Part shown: one piece after another, positions 58,046-64,000 of the stretch
Numbering within the stretch: the first letter of the stretch is position 1
Layout of the letters: the number at the start of each line of letters is the position of its first letter
NCBI GenBank assembly: GCA_018813765.1
Contig: JAHJBC010000001.1
Coordinates: 310,001 to 374,000, forward strand
Direction of reading: 5' to 3'
Length of the DNA: 64,000 nucleotides
DNA from: Gammaproteobacteria bacterium
Lineage (GTDB): Bacteria; Pseudomonadota; Gammaproteobacteria; Burkholderiales; Gallionellaceae
The notes under the pieces: generated by a model
What the model saw: only the letters and a program-made list of their open reading frames with translations
Database searches by the model: none
What the model was told of the DNA's origin: nothing
Program-made: the position numbers and the translations under genes

Positions 58046-59389
58046 CTATTTTCCGATGCAGAAACGGCTGAATATCTCGCCCAGCAGGTCGTCCGCGCTG
58101 AATTCGCCCGTGATGCTGTTGAGCGCTTCCTGCGCCTGGCGCAGTTCTTCAGCGAAAAGCTCAGGGCGATCAAGTTGTTGTCCTGCATCAGCCAAGTGTT
58201 GTATTGCGGCGGTAAGTGCTTCGAGATGGCGTGCCCGCGCCATGAATACGCCGGTCTCCTGGTGCCAGCCGATGATCTCAAGCAGTCTTTCTTCCAGGAC
58301 GGGCATGCCTGCACCGGTCTTGGCGGACAAATAGAGGTGTGTCTCTATTCCTCGCTGTTCAACGCCAGGCTGATGCCCGCTGAGATCAATCTTGTTGTGC
58401 AGGTGCAGGCGCGGGGTTTTGGCCGGCAGTTGCGCCAGCACGGCTTGTTCTTCCGGTTCGGCGCGCGGCTGCGACTCGTCCAGCAACACCAGCACCACGT
58501 CGGCATGAGCCAGCGCCTGACGGGTGCGATCCATGCCCATATTCTCTACCGCATCGGTGCTTTCGCGCAGGCCGGCCGTATCGACCAGATGCAGCGGCAC
58601 TCCGCGCACTTGTAAGGATTGGCGTATTGCGTCGCGGGTGGTGCCGGGTATCTCACTCACCAGCGCCACCTCTTCCCCGGCGAAGCGGTTGAGCAGACTT
58701 GATTTGCCGGCATTGGGCGCTCCCACCAGCACCACCTGCGCTCCTTCGCGCAGGATGCTGCCCTGCCTCGCCAGACCCGCGATCCTGTCCAGCTCGCTAC
58801 TTAGCGCCGCCAGCTTGTCGGCGCTAAGCTCACGGTCGCTTGCCTCGATCTCTTCCTCGGGAAAATCCAGCGTCGCTTCCACCAACATGCGCAAGTCGAT
58901 CAATTTCTCCACCGCGCCGTAGATGGCTGCCGAGAACTCGCCCTGCAGGGAGCGCATGGCGCTGCGCGCCGCTTGTTCGGTAGTGGCATCGATCAGGTCG
59001 GCCACGCTTTCCGCTTGAGCGAGGTCCATTTTGTCGTTGAGGAAGGCGCGCTGGGTGAATTCGCCCGGCTGCGCCAGCCGCGCACCCAGTTCAAGGCAGC
59101 GATGCAGCACGGATTGCAGCACGGCCGGACCACCGTGGCCCTGTAGCTCCAGCACTTCTTCGCCTGTGTACGAATGGGGCGCAGGGAAATACAGGGCGAT
59201 ACCCTGATCCAGCGTGCTGCCGTCAGCAGCCAGGAAGGGGGTGTAAATCGCAGATCTGGGGGAGAGTTGGCGTCCGGTCAGTGTGGCGGCCATTGCGGCC
59301 AAACCCTGCCCGGATACCCGCACCACGCCGATGCCACCGCGCCCGGGGGCGGTGGCGATCGCCGCGATATTGTCAGGCTTTGGCGCCAC
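58046..59389 (-). CDS. mnmE: tRNA uridine-5-carboxymethylaminomethyl modification GTPase MnmE
   Basis: A 447-residue GTPase and partner of MnmG. The formyl-folate-binding N-terminal domain begins [22 protein letters not shown]; the G domain has [13 protein letters not shown] (G1), IPGTTRD (G2), DTAGL (G3) and NKID (G4); the C terminus ends with the catalytic CIGK. It starts with GTG 59389 and overlaps the yidC stop by 17 bases. Confidence 0.96.
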   Translation of the reverse strand: MAPKPDNIAAIATAPGRGGIGVVRVSGQGLAAMAATLTGRQLSPRSAIYTPFLAADGSTLDQGIALYFPAPHSYTGEEVLELQGHGGPAVLQSVLHRCLELGARLAQPGEFTQRAFLNDKMDLAQAESVADLIDATTEQAARSAMRSLQGEFSAAIYGAVEKLIDLRMLVEATLDFPEEEIEASDRELSADKLAALSSELDRIAGLARQGSILREGAQVVLVGAPNAGKSSLLNRFAGEEVALVSEIPGTTRDAIRQSLQVRGVPLHLVDTAGLRESTDAVENMGMDRTRQALAHADVVLVLLDESQPRAEPEEQAVLAQLPAKTPRLHLHNKIDLSGHQPGVEQRGIETHLYLSAKTGAGMPVLEERLLEIIGWHQETGVFMARARHLEALTAAIQHLADAGQQLDRPELFAEELRQAQEALNSITGEFSADDLLGEIFSRFCIGK

Positions 59390-61010
59390 CTTTGCGCGCG
59401 GCTTCGGTACCGCGGTTGATGTACCACTGCTGGGCGATGGAAAGGATGTTGTTCACGATGGAATACAGCACCAATCCGGCAGGAAAGAAGAAGAACATCA
59501 CGCTGAATGCGATCGGCATGATTTGCATCATCTTTGCCTGCATGGGATCCGGAGGTACCGGGTTCAGCTTGGTCTGGATCAGCATGCTGATGCCCATAAC
59601 GATAGGCAAGACAAAATAGGGGTCGGTTGCCGACAGGTCGGTGATCCAGCCGGTGAATGGTGCGTGACGCATCTCCACGCTGGACAGAATGGCCCAGTAC
59701 AGCGCGATGAACACCGGGATCTGGATCAGCACCGGCAGGCAGCCGCCCAGCGGATTGATCTTCTCGGTCTTGTACAGATCCATCATGACCTTGTTCAGTC
59801 GCTCGCGGTCGTCGCCATATTGTTTCTTGATTAGCTCCAGCTTGGGCGCCACCACGCGCATCTTGGCCATGGAGCGGTAGCTGGCAGCCGACAACGGGAA
59901 GAACGCGAGCTTGATCAGCACGGTGAGCAGGATGATGGCCACACCCCAATTGCCCACCCAGTCGTTGATATGCGACATCAGCCAGAAGATGGGCGTCGCA
60001 AAGATCGTCAGCCAGCCGTAATCCACCGTCAGGCCAAGTCCGGAGGCAATCTCGTCCAGTCTGGATTGTGCGGGACCGACATAGAGCGGCGTGGTGATGC
60101 GGGCTGTCTGGCCGGGCTCTATGCTTGCTGTCGGAATAACCACCCCGGCGGAGAACAAGTTCCCGTCCAGCTTTTTCGTGTAGAACTCGCGCACTTCCTT
60201 GCCCTGCGGCAGCCAGGCTGCGACAAAATAGTGCTGCAGCATCGCAATCCAGCCGTTGTCGGGATTGCGCGGCAATTCGGCTTTGTTCTTCTCGATATTG
60301 GCAAACTCGATCTTCTGGAATTTCTCTGCGTCCGTGTACACGGCCGGGCCGGTATAGGTGGGCAGGAACTTCGAATCGCCTTCCGGGGGATTGGAATCCC
60401 TGACGAACTGGAAGTATGCCGATGGCGTCAGTGCAGAATTACCCTTGTTCTCGATCTCGAAGACGACGTCAACAAGATAGCTGTCGCGATGGAATACATA
60501 GGTTTTACTGACTTTTGCCTTACCCGCCGAAACAGCGCTCAGGCGTACCTCGACCGTATCCTTGCCCTCGGCCAGCTCAAAAGTCTCGCCTGGAGCGGTG
60601 TAGTCGCCATTATGGGTGGGCAGATCCTTGCCCAGCAAACCGGATTGGGCCAGGTAAGTGCCGCCTTCGCCTTGCTGGAACAGGGTGAGCGGCTTGGTCT
60701 GATCGGCGGAGCCTTTGTGTTTGAGCAGGTCGATATGTTGCAGATTGCCGCCGGCCGTATTGATCTCGGCACGCAGTGTATCGGTCGTAACGGTGATCTT
60801 TTTGCCTGCAGGCATCGCCAACGCTTCTACCGTCGCTGGCGCGGTTGCTTGTGGGGCTGACTTTGCGGGTATGGCAGGAACCGAAGGGTCGGTAGCGGCT
60901 GTAGCGGTCGTAGCAGGCGCGGGCGGCTGGTTCTGTCGCAGCCATTCGTTCCACAGCACGATCAGCGAAAAGGAGAAGATCAGAAACAAGAACAGCCGTT
61001 GAAAACCCAT
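59373..61010 (-). CDS. yidC: Membrane protein insertase YidC
   Basis: A 545-residue inner-membrane insertase. The N-terminal helix is [15 protein letters not shown], then a large periplasmic domain, then five helices including [20 protein letters not shown] (with the conserved Arg in the hydrophilic groove further on, SYRSMAKMR), [16 protein letters not shown] and [19 protein letters not shown]. It follows rpmH-rnpA-yidD as is typical. Confidence 0.97.
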   Translation of the reverse strand: MGFQRLFLFLIFSFSLIVLWNEWLRQNQPPAPATTATAATDPSVPAIPAKSAPQATAPATVEALAMPAGKKITVTTDTLRAEINTAGGNLQHIDLLKHKGSADQTKPLTLFQQGEGGTYLAQSGLLGKDLPTHNGDYTAPGETFELAEGKDTVEVRLSAVSAGKAKVSKTYVFHRDSYLVDVVFEIENKGNSALTPSAYFQFVRDSNPPEGDSKFLPTYTGPAVYTDAEKFQKIEFANIEKNKAELPRNPDNGWIAMLQHYFVAAWLPQGKEVREFYTKKLDGNLFSAGVVIPTASIEPGQTARITTPLYVGPAQSRLDEIASGLGLTVDYGWLTIFATPIFWLMSHINDWVGNWGVAIILLTVLIKLAFFPLSAASYRSMAKMRVVAPKLELIKKQYGDDRERLNKVMMDLYKTEKINPLGGCLPVLIQIPVFIALYWAILSSVEMRHAPFTGWITDLSATDPYFVLPIVMGISMLIQTKLNPVPPDPMQAKMMQIMPIAFSVMFFFFPAGLVLYSIVNNILSIAQQWYINRGTEAARKGGAKA

Positions 61011-61032
61011 TGCACTTTCACCTGTTAGTTAT

Positions 61033-61242
61033 TCATGGGACAGGATCGTATCCGCCCGGATGCCAAGGGTTGCATCGTGCAACCCGCTTGATGGTAAGCC
61101 AAAAACCCTTGAGCGCACCATGTTTGGTGATCGCTTCGATGGAATATTGGGAGCAGGAAGGATGGAAGCGGCAGGTAGGCGGAAGCAGTGGCCGTATCAG
61201 CCACTGATAACCCTTAACCAGCAACAACAGAAGGTGTTTCAT
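61033..61242 (-). CDS. yidD: Membrane protein insertion efficiency factor YidD
   Basis: A 69-residue protein: [38 protein letters not shown] with the family's Cys pattern (TCRFHPSCSQY) and KRVARCNPWHPGGYDPVP at the end. It assists YidC-dependent insertion. ATG 61242 overlaps the rnpA stop (ATGA); an upstream in-frame start lies inside rnpA and is rejected. Confidence 0.95.
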   Translation of the reverse strand: MKHLLLLLVKGYQWLIRPLLPPTCRFHPSCSQYSIEAITKHGALKGFWLTIKRVARCNPWHPGGYDPVP

Positions 61243-61601
61243 GCATTCACCGCAAGAATTCGTTCCAGTGCCGCTCTGAGCGCATCGACGGCCTCTCGCC
61301 ATTCCGCGCGGCCCGGCTGCTTGCGCAGCCTGATCACCACATCCCGACTCGATCCTTGTCGTGCAACCTTCCTGAATTGCTCTCGAATCAATCTCTTGAG
61401 TCGATTCCTGGCAACCGCAGTCGGTGCCACGCGCTTGCTGACCGTCGCACCCAAACGTGCATGACCGGCCCCACTATCGACCCAATGGATCGCAAACCAA
61501 CTCGTTATTTGCGCCCGGCTTTGCAGTACCCGGGAAAAACCCTCCCGGCGCAGCAAACGATAACGCCGGGGAAAAGTCTGTCTATCCCGATTACACGCCA
61601 A
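61239..61601 (-). CDS. rnpA: Ribonuclease P protein component
   Basis: The protein subunit of RNase [19 protein letters not shown] is the typical N-terminal part, [29 protein letters not shown] contains the RNR motif, and [14 protein letters not shown] follows. There is no ATG between the rpmH stop and the conserved start. TTG 61601, overlapping the rpmH end by 11 bases, would give a 120-residue protein ([14 protein letters not shown]). ATG 61643 lies deep inside rpmH and is less likely. Confidence 0.93.
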   Translation of the reverse strand: MACNRDRQTFPRRYRLLRREGFSRVLQSRAQITSWFAIHWVDSGAGHARLGATVSKRVAPTAVARNRLKRLIREQFRKVARQGSSRDVVIRLRKQPGRAEWREAVDALRAALERILAVNA

Positions 61602-61725
61602 GACGCGCCCGGCCGCGGGCGCGGCGCGCAGCGATAACGGCACGGCCGCCCTTGGTTTTCATGCGTACCAGAAAACCATGGGTGCGTTTTCTTTTGGTGA
61701 CCGACGGTTGAAATGTGCGTTTCAT
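61591..61725 (-). CDS. rpmH: Large ribosomal subunit protein bL34
   Basis: A 44-residue basic ribosomal protein, [20 protein letters not shown] then [24 protein letters not shown], the invariant bL34 sequence type. ATG 61725 has CAGGAGCAAGC in front. It diverges from dnaA, the standard origin-proximal arrangement, and overlaps the likely rnpA start. Confidence 0.97.
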   Translation of the reverse strand: MKRTFQPSVTKRKRTHGFLVRMKTKGGRAVIAARRARGRARLGV

Positions 61726-61741
61726 GCTTGCTCCTGACTGT

Positions 61742-61770
61742 TTTATCTATTGAAAAGCGCGCGATTACAA
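61742..61770 (-). promoter_or_regulatory. Candidate sigma-70 promoter of rpmH
   Basis: Reading the minus strand, TTGTAA (61765-61770) and GATAAA (61742-61747) are separated by 17 bases, about 17 bases before the rpmH start. This is a reasonable sigma-70 match, but it is based on inspection alone. Confidence 0.4.
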
Positions 61771-61804
61771 TCTCTTGAGCGCTTCCTGTCAAGTGTTTTT
61801 ATGC

Positions 61805-61813
61805 TGTGGATAA
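61805..61813 (-). promoter_or_regulatory. DnaA box in the dnaA leader
   Basis: TGTGGATAA is the exact complement of the consensus DnaA box TTATCCACA. It lies 59 bases before the dnaA start between divergent rpmH and dnaA, where DnaA binding could autoregulate dnaA transcription. Confidence 0.8.
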
Positions 61814-61871
61814 CTTTTGCCAGAGCTTGTAGAATGCAGCGCAACCTTTGCAATGCTAATTCCAACACTTT

Positions 61872-63215
61872 ATGTCTGCCATGAGCCTGTCTGGTAGCTG
61901 CCTTCGTTTTTTCAAGGAACAGCTTCCTCCACAACAATTCAATTCGTGGATCAAGCCGCTGGTCTTTGAGATCAACGGTGACAAACTCATTCTGACTGCT
62001 CCCAACAGCTTTACCTTGCGCATCATCCAGGACCGGTTCCTGCCGGAGATTTCCAAGCGGGCCCAGCCATATTTTTCCAGCCCGCCGCAGATCGAGTTGC
62101 GCATAGAAAAACGTGCCGCCAAGGCGACTACCACCCCTCCTCCGAATCCTGTGCCCACCAAAACGGTGGCTCCAGCCGCAAAGAACGGCAAGAATCCGAA
62201 CAAGCTGAACCCGGCACTGATCTTTGATACTTTCGTCACCGGTAAAGCCAATCAACTGGCACACGCCGCTGCAATCCAGGTTGCTGAAGCTCCGGGTGTG
62301 ACCTATAACCCATTGTTTATTTACGGCGGCGTTGGCTTGGGCAAGACCCACTTGCTTCAATCCATCGGCAACCTGGTCAACAAGCAGAACCCGCAGGCCA
62401 AGGTTTGTTATGTCCACGCCACCAACTACATATCTGGTGTCGTACGAGCATTTCAGACGAAAAATTTCGATGAATTCAAGCAATTCTACAATTCCCTGGA
62501 TCTGCTGTTGATCGACGATATCCAGTTCATCGCCGATAAACCCGGCACACAGCAGGAGTTCTTCTACACCCTTAACTCGTTGATTGACACTAATAAACAA
62601 GTTGTTATCACCTGCGATACTTTCCCGAAAGAGATTTCCGGCATTGAACCCCGCCTCACTTCCCGCTTCACTTGCGGGCTGACTGTAGCCATAGAGCCGC
62701 CTGGTCTGGAAATGCGCGTTGCCATCCTGCTGCAGAAATCATCTGCCAGCGGCTCCCCGATCACGGAAGATATTGCCTTCTTCATCGCTAAGCATGTGCG
62801 CTCCAATGTGCGCGAACTGGAAGGTGCTCTTAACCGTATCGAGGCGTATGCGCGCTTCCACAAGCGCCCCATCACCATCGAGCTGGCCAAGGAAGCCCTG
62901 AAAGACCTGCTGGCTGCACAGAACAAACAAGTTTCCATTGAAAACATCCAGAAAACAGTTGCTGATTTCTACCGCATCAAGATCGTTGACCTGCTTTCCA
63001 AAAAGCGCTCCAGAATCATTGCCCGACCGCGCCAGATCGCCATGACACTGGCCAGAGAGTTAACCCAGTTGAGTTTGCCTGAGATCGGCAATGCTTTTGG
63101 CGGCAGAGATCACTCAACCGTCCTGCATGCCTGCAAAACCATAGAATCCTTGAGAAACTCTGATTCGGCACTTGGCGCCGATTTCAGCCTGTTGAACCAG
63201 ACCTTGCGCGGATGA
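61872..63215 (+). CDS. dnaA: Chromosomal replication initiator protein DnaA
   Basis: A 447-residue AAA+ initiator. Domain I is CLRFFKEQLPPQQFNSWIKPL; domain II is a Pro/Ala/Lys linker around residues 85-115; domain III has Walker A GGVGLGKTH (K158), Walker B LLLIDDIQFIADK and the sensor segments; domain IV has the DnaA signature GRDHSTVLHACKTIE. ATG 61872 is used; ATG 61881 is possible. The preceding gap holds a DnaA box. Confidence 0.97.
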   Translation: MSAMSLSGSCLRFFKEQLPPQQFNSWIKPLVFEINGDKLILTAPNSFTLRIIQDRFLPEISKRAQPYFSSPPQIELRIEKRAAKATTTPPPNPVPTKTVAPAAKNGKNPNKLNPALIFDTFVTGKANQLAHAAAIQVAEAPGVTYNPLFIYGGVGLGKTHLLQSIGNLVNKQNPQAKVCYVHATNYISGVVRAFQTKNFDEFKQFYNSLDLLLIDDIQFIADKPGTQQEFFYTLNSLIDTNKQVVITCDTFPKEISGIEPRLTSRFTCGLTVAIEPPGLEMRVAILLQKSSASGSPITEDIAFFIAKHVRSNVRELEGALNRIEAYARFHKRPITIELAKEALKDLLAAQNKQVSIENIQKTVADFYRIKIVDLLSKKRSRIIARPRQIAMTLARELTQLSLPEIGNAFGGRDHSTVLHACKTIESLRNSDSALGADFSLLNQTLRG

Positions 63216-63418
63216 TCGTGTATGGCCTGTGTGTAGTTTGTTGATGAGACCAATAACAAGAAAATGGGAGAAGATTATGCACAAACAATTCACAGTTAAT
63301 GAAATAGTTATCCAGCACGTAGTTTATTCTTAACTTGTTAAAACAATAGGCAAAATCGATCTATCCACAATTTTTCTACATATTATTAAGATTATTAAGA
63401 ATTTAAAGAAAGAACCTT
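63216..63418. other. oriC: Probable replication origin (oriC) between dnaA and dnaN
   Basis: This 203-base gap has no gene. It is markedly AT-rich toward dnaN (63378-63412, with ATTAAGATTATTAAGAATTT), which could be the unwinding element. It contains one good DnaA box (63275-63283) and two weaker ones: TTATCCAGC at 63308-63316 and CTATCCACA at 63361-63369. Location beside dnaA and parS supports an origin, but strand-skew analysis would be needed to prove it. Confidence 0.7.
63275..63283 (+). promoter_or_regulatory. DnaA box
   Basis: TTATGCACA fits the relaxed DnaA-box consensus TTWTNCACA and lies in the dnaA-dnaN gap. A weaker match CTATCCACA (63361-63369) abuts the AT-rich stretch. Confidence 0.65.
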
Positions 63419-64000
63419 ATGTTCATCAAACAAATCGACCGAAACGAACTTCTGAAACCGCTACAGGCAGTCGTGGGCATCGTTGAACGCAAGCAACCAT
63501 TGCCTATCCTTTCGAATGTACTAATCAAGAAGAACAAGGAAGGTGCCAGATTCATCACCACAGATCTGGAGATACAGATCGAAGCCCAACTCAAAGCCGA
63601 TCTGGATGGCAGCGATAGTGCGATCACCATCTCAGCCAAGAAGCTGCAGGAGATACTGAGAGCCATACCGGACAACAGCAGCGTTTCCCTGGATGACCAG
63701 GAAAACAAACTGCTGGTCAAAGCGAACAAGAGCCGCTTCAGCTTGCAGACCCTGCCGGCGCAGGATTTCCCGATGTTATCCGAACAACTGGTCGGGGCAA
63801 GCAAGGTCGAGATCCAGCAAGGCACACTGCGCAGATTGCTCAGTTCTGTGCAGTACGCCATGGCGCAGCAGGATATTCGCTACTACCTGAATGGCGTATT
63901 GCTGGTTGTTGACGGCACAAGCATCAAGCTGATTGCTACTGACGGCCACCGTCTTGCCTTCATCAGCGAAGAATTACCCGAGAGCCACAAAAAACAGGAA
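63419..64000 (+). CDS. dnaN: DNA polymerase III beta subunit (sliding clamp), 3' end outside window
   Basis: The first 194 codons of the clamp gene, open to the window end. MFIKQIDRNELLKPLQAVVGIVERKQPLPILSNVLI is the typical beta-clamp opening; LPAQDFPMLSE and MAQQDIRYYLNGVLL, then IATDGHRLAFI, mark domains I-II. The family is about 370 residues, so roughly half is present. It follows dnaA in the standard dnaA-dnaN order. Confidence 0.97.
   Translation, partial: MFIKQIDRNELLKPLQAVVGIVERKQPLPILSNVLIKKNKEGARFITTDLEIQIEAQLKADLDGSDSAITISAKKLQEILRAIPDNSSVSLDDQENKLLVKANKSRFSLQTLPAQDFPMLSEQLVGASKVEIQQGTLRRLLSSVQYAMAQQDIRYYLNGVLLVVDGTSIKLIATDGHRLAFISEELPESHKKQE

Overview
The window looks like chromosomal DNA from a betaproteobacterium, probably Nitrosomonadales (Gallionellaceae-like). 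This placement is inferred from gene order, GC-rich codon use and protein style; no database search was possible. It ends at the replication origin: rpmH, dnaA, a dnaA-dnaN intergenic region with DnaA-box-like sites, and the start of dnaN. A perfect 16-bp parS site and parAB lie within 10 kb of it. No rRNA, tRNA, CRISPR array or intact transposase was seen.

Region by region. Positions 1-8.9 kb: the end of ntrC, a rhodanese, a secreted phosphoesterase, xthA, a DUF4124-glutaredoxin protein, oligopeptidase A, and a tightly overlapped yqgE-ruvX-pyrB-pseudo-dihydroorotase string. Positions 8.9-17.4 kb: the twitching-motility chemosensory system pilG-pilH-pilI-pilJ-chpA, with no pilK or chpB beside it. 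Positions 17.5-20.9 kb: potassium uptake (trkH, trkA) and a redoxin. Positions 21-28.3 kb: rsmE, a small tautomerase followed by a decayed copy of its own 3' end, argA, yggX, and a polyphosphate block (ppk1, a lysine-rich histone-H1-like gene, sixA and a two-domain PPK2). Positions 28.3-32 kb: small operons with unknown or DUF genes, a gamma carbonic anhydrase and the catalytic pyrC. Positions 32-36.5 kb: rsmI diverging from lpoA-yraN-diaA-dolP, the same order as the E. coli yra cluster, then hldE-C and a DUF971 gene. Positions 36.5-42.2 kb: ubiE and ubiB, with an accessory, partly AT-rich stretch between them (zinc-ribbon protein, orphan HigA antitoxin, phnA, small unknowns). Positions 42.2-46.5 kb: an orphan parA, a REP pair, two relic copies of the glmS 3' end, then glmS and glmU. 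Positions 46.6-61.7 kb: the F1Fo ATP synthase operon with atpI, preceded by parB, parA, rsmG, mnmG, parS, mnmE, yidC, yidD, rnpA and rpmH, all on the minus strand.

Most of the window is housekeeping. The most unusual signals are at gene ends. Downstream of glmS lie two further glmS C-terminal coding tails. One encodes the same last twelve residues as the real gene, yet nine of its twelve codons differ synonymously. The 4-oxalocrotonate-tautomerase-like gene has the same kind of echo. This pattern suggests repeated integration of foreign elements at gene 3' ends (glmS is the classic attTn7 target), followed by loss of the cargo. Several REP/REPIN-type palindromes and composite intergenic repeats also occur. 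Other points of interest are the lysine-rich protein convergent with ppk1, the metal-ligand-less dihydroorotase partner of pyrB, and the orphan antitoxin.
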